A stretch of 55,773 nucleotides of DNA from UBA11524 sp963590165 (lineage in GTDB: Bacteria > Bacillota > Clostridia > Christensenellales > Aristaeellaceae), in contig CAVANO010000014.1 of assembly GCA_963590165.1 (NCBI GenBank), positions 1 to 55,773 on the forward strand. The letters are read 5' to 3'. Numbering within the stretch: position 1 is the stretch's first letter; each line of letters starts with the position of its first letter. Under the pieces are notes generated by a model. It had not been told where the DNA came from. It searched no databases and saw nothing but the letters and a program-made list of their open reading frames with translations. This document shows positions 32,441 to 40,175 of this stretch, in pieces. Position numbers and translations under genes: made by a program.

Positions 32441-32483
32441 GCCAGCTATGAAAATGAAAAATGTTCTTCCAAAAGAAAATCAA

Positions 32484-32531
32484 ACAAAAACACACCCCGC
32501 ATCGTGGAATGGCTTCTGCGATGCGGGGTGT
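32484..32531 (-). terminator. Terminator of the SH3b-protein gene
   Basis: ACACCCCGCATCG (32492-32504) and CGATGCGGGGTGT (32519-32531) form a perfect 13-bp stem; on the minus strand it is followed by GTTTTTGTTTG. Confidence 0.9.
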
Positions 32532-32536
32532 TGATT

Positions 32537-35263
32537 TTACTTCTGACCTGCCGGGCAGTGCTCGTAGGCGTACTGGATTGCCTCCTGATGGTAGGTATCC
32601 ACCTTGCCGGATTCATGCCCCTTGGAATTGGTGAAGTGAATGCAGATCTGACCGGTCATGTTGTTGTCGGCAATTGTGTCGCCGTCAGGATTGTGCGGCA
32701 TGCCGAACAGCGAGCATGCAAATGTCCTCGTGCCGATGGTTACCAGGCACGGTCTGCGCTGCCACAAGTTTTTGTCCCAGATTTCCTGCGCCGTGCTGAC
32801 GCCGTAAATCTGGCAGAGGATTGCCGTATCTGCAGCGGTCAGCGGCTCAACGTCCGCATGGTTCGCGCCGGACCAGCGGCGTGCCCACCAGACAAGCCCC
32901 GTCTTCACATCGTAGACCTTGTAGCTCTCACCTTTCGCCCACAGCGTCTGAATGCCGCCGGTGAACCAGTCAATCTTCTCCGCCGGATAGAAGGTGAAGG
33001 TGCGGTCGGTGTAATCCACCGTGCCGGGCTCAACGGTGCCGAAGAGCGCGTGCTGCGTTTCCTTGCCGGCGATGCCGTCAACGGTCAGGCTCTTTGCCTT
33101 CTGGAACGCAATAACCGCATCGCGGACGGTGCTGGTGTAACTGCTGGTGACGGTGCCGGTGTAGTAGCCCTGATTGGCGAGCTCCTGCACGAGGTTCTTG
33201 ACGGCGTCGCCGGTCGAGCCAAGGCGCAGCGTCGTGTAGGTTGCCTCCACAGGCGTTGTCGTGCTGCCGGACGGCGTCGCGGTTGCCGAAGAGGACGATG
33301 ATTTCGTCACCATGTCGGAGCGGATGTAGCCCTCCACGCCGGACGAGGTGCGGATGCGGTACCATGTGTAGCCGCCTGCCTTGATGTTCTCTGCATAGTA
33401 GGACAGCTGAACGCCCTTCTCCACGCGGGTAAGGATTTTGCTGCCGTTAGCGGTGGAGCGGATGTTGACGCCGCCTTTCGTCGTCGTGACGGTGCCGAGC
33501 GCCGCATCCGGCTGGGGTGTTGCCGAGGACGGATTCGCCGCGATGTACGCCTCGTATTCCGCCTGAGTCATGACTTTGACGCAGCTGCCGAGAATCCAGA
33601 CTTCGGAGGAGTTGTATACGACGCGGTACCATGTGGACGTGCCGGAGGTGGTGGACGCGTTGTACGCCAGAACGGTGCCCTTGCGCACCTTCGCGACGGA
33701 AGTAGCGTCACGGCTGGCAGACTTGCGGAGGTTGACATAATCAACCGTCGTCTGGACGTAGGAGGATATTGCGCTGGTCGGTACAGGCGTTGCGGTCGCT
33801 GCGGACGCGGTGACTGTCGGCGTGTCCGTTGCCGGATTGCCGCTGACATCGCACAGGACAACACAGTCGCTGCGCATGTAGCCCGTCTTGCCGTCCGGCG
33901 TGCGGACATAGTACCAGTTGTATTTGCCCGAGGAGATGGTCGTGCCGATAACGGGCAGAATCAGGTTGATGGTGTACTGCCCTTGCGTTCTGCCTGCAGG
34001 CGTTGTGCGCAGGTTGACGTTTGTCTTGACGAGCTTGACATAAGTGGAAACGGTCGGCGCGGCAGTCGGTGCAGCGGTTGCTGCCGGCGTTGCGGTCACG
34101 GTGCCGAGCGTGTAGCCGTTCTGGTCGCACACAACAACGCAGTCGCCGCGCAGATAACCAGCCATATTGTTGTAGCGGACATAATACCACGTGTAGCTGC
34201 TGCCAGTGGGTGTAACCGGGTTGCCGATGCACGTCAGCACGGTGCTGCGCGGCACCTGCACGATGGTTTCGCCGCTGGGCGCGAGGCGAAGATTCACGTT
34301 TGCCTTGGTAGTGATGACGTAGCCGTAATCGCTGCCGGTCTGAGGCACTGCGGTCGCGGAAGATGTTGAGGTGCCTGCGGTGTACTCAACAATATCGGCG
34401 CGGACATAATAAACCGTGTTGCTCGTGCCGTAATACACCGGATACCACGTGTAACCGCCCTTGTCGGTCGAAAGGCCGGCGACCGTCAGCGTTGTGCCTT
34501 TGCCCTGCCAGACCGCCTTCGTTTCGCCATTGGGCGAGTTGCGGAGGTTGCCGGTGTTGTAGAGCAGTTTGACGGTGCCGTACGCGGTGGAAGGCGCTGC
34601 CGTGACAACAGAGGTCGTCACACTGATGAAATTCGCCTGCACATAGCCGACTTGCCCGTTATAGCTCACCTTATACCAGTGGTCGCTGTCGATGACATCC
34701 GGTATGGACAGCAGCGACACCACGGCATCCCGATTGAGCGTCCCGAGCACGCCGCCGGACAGGCTGGCTTCCGCGCGCAGATTCGTGCCGCTTGCGGTAA
34801 TTTTGCCCGTGCCGACCACGGTATCCGCAGCGGACGAGGTCGCGGCAGGTGTTGCCGTCGCGGCCGGGGCTGAAGTCATCGTGCCGGCAAGGTAGCTCGC
34901 CGTTTCGTCTGCCGTCAGAGGACGGAAATACGTCGCACGGACATAGCCGATGTAGGTGCGGCCATTGGGGGTCGGGTTCGTGCTGTTGACCTTATACCAG
35001 GTCGTGTCATTCTTGACAACCGTATCAAGAATCTCGCAGACGAATCCCGTATTGATGCGGAACCAGTAGTTCGCGCTGGTCGAGGCCTGCTTGCGCACAA
35101 CGACATTATCCGCCGTTGCCATGCCATACGCCGCCGTTGCGGTCGTATCCGCCTGCGCGGTTTGAAGCCCCAGTACAGCACAGTTCTCCGGCACAATGCC
35201 GCAGAGTGCCAGCACAAGAACCAGTACCAGGAATGACCGCATCCGTTGCCAACCGTGCTTCAT
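32537..35263 (-). CDS. Large secreted protein with about seven SH3b domains, a peptidoglycan-binding domain and an unnamed C-terminal domain
   Basis: This exported cell-wall protein has 908 residues. After a signal peptide (MRSFLVLVLVLALC) come about seven bacterial SH3 domains (roughly 45-650; VVVRKQAS, TNLRAEAS, GNLRNSPNGE, VNLRLAPSGE, VNLRTTPAGR, VNLRKSASR, VNIRSTANG). Ala/Thr/Pro linkers join them. A PG_binding_1 domain follows (about 675-740, LRLGSTGDAVKNLVQELANQ). The last 160 residues match no family I can name but contain an ordered His/Asp/Asn/Cys/His set (GMPHNPDGDTI, GQICIHFTNSKGH) that could be catalytic. The ATG at 35263 follows GAGGTGA by 8 bases; TTG at 35266 is the alternative. 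Confidence 0.88.
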   Translation of the reverse strand: MKHGWQRMRSFLVLVLVLALCGIVPENCAVLGLQTAQADTTATAAYGMATADNVVVRKQASTSANYWFRINTGFVCEILDTVVKNDTTWYKVNSTNPTPNGRTYIGYVRATYFRPLTADETASYLAGTMTSAPAATATPAATSSAADTVVGTGKITASGTNLRAEASLSGGVLGTLNRDAVVSLLSIPDVIDSDHWYKVSYNGQVGYVQANFISVTTSVVTAAPSTAYGTVKLLYNTGNLRNSPNGETKAVWQGKGTTLTVAGLSTDKGGYTWYPVYYGTSNTVYYVRADIVEYTAGTSTSSATAVPQTGSDYGYVITTKANVNLRLAPSGETIVQVPRSTVLTCIGNPVTPTGSSYTWYYVRYNNMAGYLRGDCVVVCDQNGYTLGTVTATPAATAAPTAAPTVSTYVKLVKTNVNLRTTPAGRTQGQYTINLILPVIGTTISSGKYNWYYVRTPDGKTGYMRSDCVVLCDVSGNPATDTPTVTASAATATPVPTSAISSYVQTTVDYVNLRKSASRDATSVAKVRKGTVLAYNASTTSGTSTWYRVVYNSSEVWILGSCVKVMTQAEYEAYIAANPSSATPQPDAALGTVTTTKGGVNIRSTANGSKILTRVEKGVQLSYYAENIKAGGYTWYRIRTSSGVEGYIRSDMVTKSSSSSATATPSGSTTTPVEATYTTLRLGSTGDAVKNLVQELANQGYYTGTVTSSYTSTVRDAVIAFQKAKSLTVDGIAGKETQHALFGTVEPGTVDYTDRTFTFYPAEKIDWFTGGIQTLWAKGESYKVYDVKTGLVWWARRWSGANHADVEPLTAADTAILCQIYGVSTAQEIWDKNLWQRRPCLVTIGTRTFACSLFGMPHNPDGDTIADNNMTGQICIHFTNSKGHESGKVDTYHQEAIQYAYEHCPAGQK

Positions 35264-35318
35264 CAATGGCTCACCTCAAGCTTCATGCAGCCCAAAAGGG
35301 CACAATTCGTTTGTTAAC

Positions 35319-35347
35319 ATTGTATTACAAATGGGCAGGGATGTCAA
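35319..35347 (-). promoter_or_regulatory. Promoter of the SH3b-protein gene
   Basis: TTGACA (complement of 35342-35347), 17 bases, TACAAT (complement of 35319-35324), 56 bases before the start. Confidence 0.88.
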
Positions 35348-35397
35348 GCAAGCGGAAGAATGTGCATGAAATATTTACAATAATACAGGGGATAAGA

Positions 35398-35505
35398 CGG
35401 ACGAAGTCCGCAGGTTTCGCCCGATTTCTTTCCGAGCGCCTTCGCATTACACTTTTCCATACTCATTATTTTGCGGCTTTCGGGGGCTTTGCGATCGCCC
35501 CCGAA
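35398..35505. repeat. Mini-hairpin and TTTGCGATC-loop hairpin between divergent genes
   Basis: CGGAC-GAA-GTCCG lies at 35398-35410. TTCGGGGGC-TTTGCGATC-GCCCCCGAA (35479-35505) is a perfect 9-bp stem with the same loop as at 4613 and 19172 but different distal stem bases. Confidence 0.85.
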
Positions 35506-35563
35506 CCCCTTCGCAATGCACTCCCATGTTGCTTGATTTTCATTGCAACTATTTGTTAAGTTC

Positions 35564-35702
35564 GCCAAATCTCTACTATGAAAATGAAATCAAGCATGGT
35601 GTCGAACCCGAAAGGGTCAAGGGGGCGACCGCAGGCTTCGCCTGTTCTATAGCCCCCTTGATGAGTTTGCCTAAGTCCAACTATGGATATGAACTTCAAG
35701 CA
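35564..35702. repeat. Copy of the 104-bp repeat plus a partial unit
   Basis: GCCAAAT...ATGAAATCAAGCATGGTG...AAAGGGTCAAGG is followed by the long-form hairpin (outer stem 35617-35626 with 35652-35661, inner CAGGC-TTC-GCCTG). It ends in a second truncated start at about 35665. Orientation is the same as at 32143. Confidence 0.82.
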
Positions 35703-35761
35703 TCAAAAACATGCAAATCCTGAAAAAGAAATTTCCTTTCTATTTTTTCTTTCTCCCCTCC

Positions 35762-35845
35762 TTGCGTAGGGATTCAAAGTATGCTACAATAGCGGCAGAA
35801 AAACGTTTTCGGAAAAAGAGGAGCCTTGGGACAGAAAACGTTTTC
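35762..35845 (+). promoter_or_regulatory. GH94 promoter with two LacI-type operators
   Basis: TTGCGT (35762-35767), 17 bases, TACAAT (35785-35790). Two copies of AAAACGTTTTCGGAA follow: AAAACGTTTT at 35800-35809 and the perfect palindrome GAAAACGTTTTC at 35834-35845, 35 bp centre to centre. A central CG in an AT-rich palindrome is typical of LacI/GalR-family operators. Their place over and after the transcription start predicts repression. No LacI-type regulator gene is in the window. Confidence 0.75.
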
Positions 35846-35889
35846 GGAACACGTCAGCTCGACATGATGAACGCAAGGAGGCGTCCACT

Positions 35890-38283
35890 ATGCAATTCGG
35901 TTACTTCAACGATGAAGCGCGTGAGTACGTCATTACCGACCCGCGCACGCCCATGCCCTGGGCGAATTACCTCGGTTCGCCGGAATACGGCGCCATCGTC
36001 ACCCAGAACGCCGGCGGCTACAGCTTCGTCAAGTCCGGCGCGGCAGGCAGAATCCTGCGCTACACCTTCAATCAGTTCGATGAACCCGGCCGCTATGTCT
36101 ACCTGCGCGATGACGAAACGGGCGATTACTGGTCGGCAACGTGGCGTCCGGTCGAAAAGCCTCTGGACGTGTATAAAACCATCACCCGCCATGGCACGAG
36201 CTACACCGAAGTCGAGAGCGAATACAGCGGCATCGCGAGCAAGACGCTGTATTACGTGCCGCTGGGCGCAACGCATGAGGTCTGGCGCGTTGCCGTGACG
36301 AACAAGTCCGACAAGGTGCGCACCATCTCCGTCATGTCCTACTGCGAGCTGACCACCGACAGCAACTACGAGCAGGATCTCGTCAACCTGCAGTATACGC
36401 AATTCATCACCACCACCACCTTCCACGGCGACCATCTGATTGAGCACATCAACCAGTTCTGCGGCGTGAACGAGGATGGCGAGAACGGCCGCGAGCGCTG
36501 CTTTTGCCTCGCCGGCAGCCCTGTCAAGAGCTACACCGGCCGCCGCGAGCGCTTCCTCGGTCAGGGACGCTTCTCCAACCCGAAGGGCGTCGTTGACGGC
36601 GACCTCGGCAATTCCCTCAACTACAACGGCAATCCCTGCGGCGCACTGCACACTGTGCTGACGCTTCAGCCCGGCGAAACGAAAACCATCGCCTTCCTGC
36701 TCTCCCAGAAGGGCGAAAAGGCGGCACGTGCGCTGGTAGACAGCTATCAGGATGTTGCGGCACGCGTTGACAAGGAGCTTGCTGCGCTGATTGATTACTG
36801 GCACGGCGAGCTGTCCGCGCTGAAGGTCAATACGCCCGATGCGGACTTCAACAGCATGGTCAACACGTGGAACGCCTTCCAGTGCTTCACGACGTTCGTG
36901 TGGAGCCGCGCGGCATCGCTGATTTACTGCGGTCAGCGCAACGGTCTGGGCTACCGCGACACCGTGCAGGACATTCAGGGCATCATCCACCTCGACCCGA
37001 AGATGGCGAAAGAACGCCTTGTATTCATGCTCAGCGCACAGGTGCATCACGGCGGCGGTCTGCCGCTGGTGAAGTTCAACCACAACGCAGGTCATGAGGA
37101 TTCACCCGAGGACGACAGCTACGTCCGCGCGACCGGTCATCCGCATTACCGCGCCGACGATGCGCTGTGGCTCTTCCCGACGGTCTACAAGTACATCGCC
37201 GAAACGGGCGACACCGCCTTCATGGACGAGGTCATCCCCTACGCCACCCACGGCGAAGGCACTGTGCTCGACCACCTGAAGCGCGCCATCGACTTCTCCA
37301 TGAATCACCTCGGTGCACACGGCATGCCTGCCGGTCTCCATGCGGACTGGAACGATTGCCTGCGTCTGGGTGCCGCCGGCGAAAGCTCCTTCGTGGCGAT
37401 GCAGCTGTATCTCGCGCTGCGCCTGCTGGACGAGCTGATGCCGAACCGGCCGGAAAACGACGAATACCGCAAGTACCTGCAGCAGAAGGCAGCAGAACAG
37501 AAGGCGCTCATCAACGAACACTTCTGGGAGGACGACCGTTTCCGCCGCGGCTACAGCGAGCAGGGCAGCATCATCGGCAGCAAGAACGACCCGGAAGCTT
37601 CGATGTGGCTGAATCCGCAGTCTTGGGCGGTTATTTCCGGTCTTGCAACGCCCGAACAGGCGGAAAAGGCAATGCAGACTGCTTACGAACAGCTCAACAC
37701 CCCGTTCGGCGTGGAAATCATGGCGCCCTGCTACAAGAAGCATGCGTTTGACGGTGCGAACATGCTGCTCTTCAACCCCTCGACAAAGGAAAACGGCGGC
37801 ATCTTCTGCCAGATTCAGGGCTGGGCGATTCTTGCCGAATCGATGCTCGGTCACGGCGGACGCGCCTTCCAGTACTTCAAGGAAAGCTGCCCGGCCGCCT
37901 ACAACGACCGTGCCGAGCTCCGCGAAGCAGAGCCGTATGTCCACACGCAGTTCATCGAGGGGCACGAAACGCCTCAGCCCGGCCGCGCACATGTTCATTG
38001 GCTGACCGGCACCGCATCGACCGTCATGGTCGGCTGTGTCGAGGGCATCCTCGGTCTGCGTCCAACGCCCGAGGGGCTCGTCATCAGCCCTGCCATCCCT
38101 GCCGAATGGGACGGTTTCACGATGGACAAGACCTTCCGCGGCAAGCATCTGCACATCACGGTTGACAACGCTGCGCATCACGAGGGCGGTGTTCAGCAGG
38201 TGCTCGTCAACGGCGCACCTGTTGACGGCATCCTGACGGATGATGTCCTCACTGATGGTGCTGACATCAGGGTGATCATGTAA
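35890..38283 (+). CDS. GH94 glycoside phosphorylase, probably cellobiose phosphorylase
   Basis: This enzyme splits a beta-glucoside such as cellobiose with phosphate to glucose 1-phosphate and glucose, in the cytoplasm. The 797 residues lack a signal peptide. The family's N-terminal beta-sandwich (MQFGYFNDEAREYVITDPRTP), the (alpha/alpha)6 barrel with NGLGYRDTVQD and the general-acid segment DWND (486-489) are visible. Length and N-terminus fit cellobiose phosphorylase better than cellodextrin or chitobiose enzymes, but neighbours give no transporter to confirm the sugar. Ribosome site AAGGAGG. It is regulated through the operators just upstream. Confidence 0.85.
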   Translation: MQFGYFNDEAREYVITDPRTPMPWANYLGSPEYGAIVTQNAGGYSFVKSGAAGRILRYTFNQFDEPGRYVYLRDDETGDYWSATWRPVEKPLDVYKTITRHGTSYTEVESEYSGIASKTLYYVPLGATHEVWRVAVTNKSDKVRTISVMSYCELTTDSNYEQDLVNLQYTQFITTTTFHGDHLIEHINQFCGVNEDGENGRERCFCLAGSPVKSYTGRRERFLGQGRFSNPKGVVDGDLGNSLNYNGNPCGALHTVLTLQPGETKTIAFLLSQKGEKAARALVDSYQDVAARVDKELAALIDYWHGELSALKVNTPDADFNSMVNTWNAFQCFTTFVWSRAASLIYCGQRNGLGYRDTVQDIQGIIHLDPKMAKERLVFMLSAQVHHGGGLPLVKFNHNAGHEDSPEDDSYVRATGHPHYRADDALWLFPTVYKYIAETGDTAFMDEVIPYATHGEGTVLDHLKRAIDFSMNHLGAHGMPAGLHADWNDCLRLGAAGESSFVAMQLYLALRLLDELMPNRPENDEYRKYLQQKAAEQKALINEHFWEDDRFRRGYSEQGSIIGSKNDPEASMWLNPQSWAVISGLATPEQAEKAMQTAYEQLNTPFGVEIMAPCYKKHAFDGANMLLFNPSTKENGGIFCQIQGWAILAESMLGHGGRAFQYFKESCPAAYNDRAELREAEPYVHTQFIEGHETPQPGRAHVHWLTGTASTVMVGCVEGILGLRPTPEGLVISPAIPAEWDGFTMDKTFRGKHLHITVDNAAHHEGGVQQVLVNGAPVDGILTDDVLTDGADIRVIM

Positions 38284-38550
38284 CGGACTTCGTCCGTATT
38301 ACGGCTCCTTCGGGCATACTTGGTTTCTTTTCCATGGTTGAGCTTTGGCCTGCAAACAAGGGGGCTTTCCGGTCGCCCCCTTGACCCCTTCGGCTTCGGC
38401 ATCGTGCTTGGTTTCATTTCCATGGTTGAGCTTTGGCATACGATCAAGGGGGCTATAGAACAGGCGAAGCCTGCGGTCGCCCCCTTGACCCCTTCGGCTT
38501 CGGCATCGTGCTTGGTTTCTTTTCCATGGTTGGGCTTTGGCATACAATCA
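38284..38550. repeat. Mini-hairpin and two inverted copies of the 104-bp repeat behind the GH94 gene
   Basis: CGGAC-TTC-GTCCG begins two bases after the TAA stop codon. Two units of the 104-bp family follow in the opposite orientation to those at 32143. The first has the short hairpin CAAGGGGGC-TTTCCGGTC-GCCCCCTTG (38358-38383), the second the long form with CAGGCGAAGCCTG at 38461-38473. Minus-strand frames through it resemble proteins but are repeat translations. Up to 38608 nothing else is seen. Confidence 0.85.
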
Positions 38551-38608
38551 GAAGCCACATAGAAACGAAAGAGCAGCTGTCAATGAACAGCTGCTCTTTT
38601 CTTTATGC

Positions 38609-39121
38609 TTAGCGCAGGGATGCGACCCACTTCTTCAGCGATTCCTCCGCGCTGTCAACGCTGCTGCCATGAATGGCAAGCCCTTTCGTGACAATTGCAC
38701 CCTTTGCCGCGCGGCGAATGTCCTCCGCCGTATTCGCCAGACCGCTGCCCTCGTGCGTGCAGAACGGGTGAATCGTCTTGCCGGTCAGGTCGTAGTGCTC
38801 CAGGAAGGTATAAACCGCCATGGGCATCGTGCCCCAGTAGTTCGGATAACCCAGATAAATTTGATCATATTCATCGAGATTCTCCGGCAGATGCAGCACT
38901 GCCGGACGGGCGTGCGCCTGCAAATCCGCCTTTGCCTCGGCGATGCAGGTTTGATAATTCGCGGAATACGGCTTTTCCTGCTCAATTTTGAACAGGTCGC
39001 CGCCGGTCAGCGAAGCGAGCATGTTCGCCGCCTTTTCGGTGTTGCCGACCGGAATGACGCGATACGCGCCGCCGAAATAATTCTCGTCCGCACGGGAATA
39101 AAATGCAATCAGCGTCTTCAT
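38609..39121 (-). CDS. Flavodoxin family protein
   Basis: This is an FMN-binding electron carrier or quinone/disulfide reductase-like protein with 170 residues. The N-terminal strand KTLIAFYSRADENY is the phosphate-binding loop, in the variant form of the Flavodoxin_4 group. LGYPNYWGTMPMAVYTFLE and FCTHEGSGLANT follow the flavin-contact pattern. Ribosome site GGAGAAA. It sits 12 bases behind the cupin gene and shares its MerR-type promoter. Confidence 0.88.
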   Translation of the reverse strand: MKTLIAFYSRADENYFGGAYRVIPVGNTEKAANMLASLTGGDLFKIEQEKPYSANYQTCIAEAKADLQAHARPAVLHLPENLDEYDQIYLGYPNYWGTMPMAVYTFLEHYDLTGKTIHPFCTHEGSGLANTAEDIRRAAKGAIVTKGLAIHGSSVDSAEESLKKWVASLR

Positions 39122-39133
39122 AATGGTTTCTCC

Positions 39134-39565
39134 TTACAGTTTGCTGTATTCTTCGTCCGAAACCGGCTCGCACCATTCGTTGCGGCAGCCCTCGCCGGGC
39201 ACCTCCACCGCAATGTGGCTGAACCAGCTGTCCTTCTTCGCGCCGTGCCAGTGCTTGACGTTTGCAGGAATCATCACGACAGAGCCGGCTTGCAGGCTGA
39301 CCGCCTTCTTCCCTTCCTCCTGATACCAGCCCTCCCCGGCCGTGCAGAGCAGCAGTTGACCGCCGCCCTTTACCGCGTGGTGAATATGCCAGTTGTTGCG
39401 GCAGCCGGGTTCGAACGTCACGTTCGCGGCAAAAAGACCGCCTTTCGGGTCGGTCAGCGGATTCAAGAACGATTCGCCGATAAAATATTGTGCATAGGCG
39501 GTATTCGGCATGCCCGTGCCGAAGGAATTGATCTGCTCAAATGCGTCCTTATTGCTGAATTTCAC
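39134..39565 (-). CDS. Cupin-domain protein
   Basis: This single-cupin protein has 143 residues, and the reaction it performs or the ligand it binds is unknown. Cupin motif 1 is RNNWHIHHAVKGGGQLL (two His), and motif 2 is AGSVVMIPANVKHWHGA. The start codon is GTG at 39565, five bases after GGAGGGG. Cupin plus flavodoxin genes next to a MerR regulator are common in Firmicutes and Proteobacteria, where they respond to electrophile or redox stress (inference for this case). Confidence 0.85.
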   Translation of the reverse strand: MKFSNKDAFEQINSFGTGMPNTAYAQYFIGESFLNPLTDPKGGLFAANVTFEPGCRNNWHIHHAVKGGGQLLLCTAGEGWYQEEGKKAVSLQAGSVVMIPANVKHWHGAKKDSWFSHIAVEVPGEGCRNEWCEPVSDEEYSKL

Positions 39566-39585
39566 GAAAACCCCTCCTTGAGCGG

Positions 39586-39614
39586 TTGACAGGTCAGCGG
39601 TTGCGCCGTATACT
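39586..39614 (+). promoter_or_regulatory. Promoter of the merR-type regulator
   Basis: TTGACA (39586-39591), 17 bases, TATACT (39609-39614), 81 bases before the regulator start. Confidence 0.7.
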
Positions 39615-39633
39615 GTCCTTGAAGCTCAAATCA

Positions 39634-39664
39634 ATTGTACAACTTGAAGTACACTTACAGTCAA
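39634..39664 (-). promoter_or_regulatory. MerR-type promoter with 19-bp spacer for cupin-flavodoxin
   Basis: TTGACT (complement of 39659-39664) and TACAAT (complement of 39634-39639) are 19 bases apart. The overlong spacer holds the dyad ACTGTAAGT-GT-ACTTCAAGT, matched at seven of nine positions per arm, with the left arm extending into the -35 box. A 19-bp spacer filled by an operator is the hallmark of promoters that MerR proteins activate by DNA distortion. Confidence 0.85.
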
Positions 39665-39695
39665 TAGGCAAAGCATCATTTTCGGAGGGATTTTG

Positions 39696-40160
39696 ATGGT
39701 ATACACGGTCGGGGAAATGGCAAAGCTGCTGAATGTCGCACCGTCAACGCTCAGGTACTATGACCGCGAGGGTCTTCTGCCGTTCGTCGAGCGCTCGAAA
39801 GGCGGCATCCGCATGTTCCGCGAGGAGGACATCGGCTGGCTGCGCGTCATCGGATGCATGAAGAAAGCGGGCATGTCCATCAGCAGCATTCGGGATTATA
39901 TCGCGATGGCACTCAAGGGCGACGAAACGATTGACGAGCGGCTTAAAATGTTCCAGCATCAACGCGAGGTGCTGCAGGCGCAGATGGATGAGCTGCGGCA
40001 TACAATGGACGTGGTGGACTACAAGTGCTGGTACTACGAGACGGCGAAGGCAGCAGGCAGCCTTGAAACGCTGCACACCATAGCACCGGAGGACGTGCCG
40101 GAGCGCTTCCGTGCCATCCGCGCGCAGCTGAGCGAAAAAACAGGGACTGCCTCGAAATGA
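39696..40160 (+). CDS. MerR-family transcriptional regulator
   Basis: This activator has 154 residues: an N-terminal winged helix-turn-helix (YTVGEMAKLLNVAPSTLRYYDREGL, shown in parts), a dimerisation helix (about 80-118, ERLKMFQHQREVLQAQMDEL) and a short C-terminus. Cys110 (DYKCWYY) is the only cysteine besides one near residue 52, as in AdhR-type members. It reads away from the cupin-flavodoxin genes, whose promoter has the 19-bp MerR spacer, so it very probably controls them. The ATG at 39696 is 6 bases after GGAGGG. Confidence 0.9.
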   Translation: MVYTVGEMAKLLNVAPSTLRYYDREGLLPFVERSKGGIRMFREEDIGWLRVIGCMKKAGMSISSIRDYIAMALKGDETIDERLKMFQHQREVLQAQMDELRHTMDVVDYKCWYYETAKAAGSLETLHTIAPEDVPERFRAIRAQLSEKTGTASK

Positions 40161-40175
40161 GACAATCCCCTTTTT
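40140..40175. terminator. Bidirectional terminator between merR-type gene and tatD
   Basis: On the minus strand GGGATTGTCTC pairs with GAGGCAGTCCC (two G-U pairs), followed by TGTTTTTT. On the plus strand it is followed by seven T. The end of the regulator gene runs into the stem. Confidence 0.82.

Noticed and set aside
32143..38558. Protein-like frames through the 104-bp repeats (MPKPN...EAEGVKGATAGFACS type, on several strands)
   Set aside because: They exist only because the DNA repeat is conserved, appear in different frames and orientations, lack ribosome sites, and contain the hairpin arms as coding sequence.
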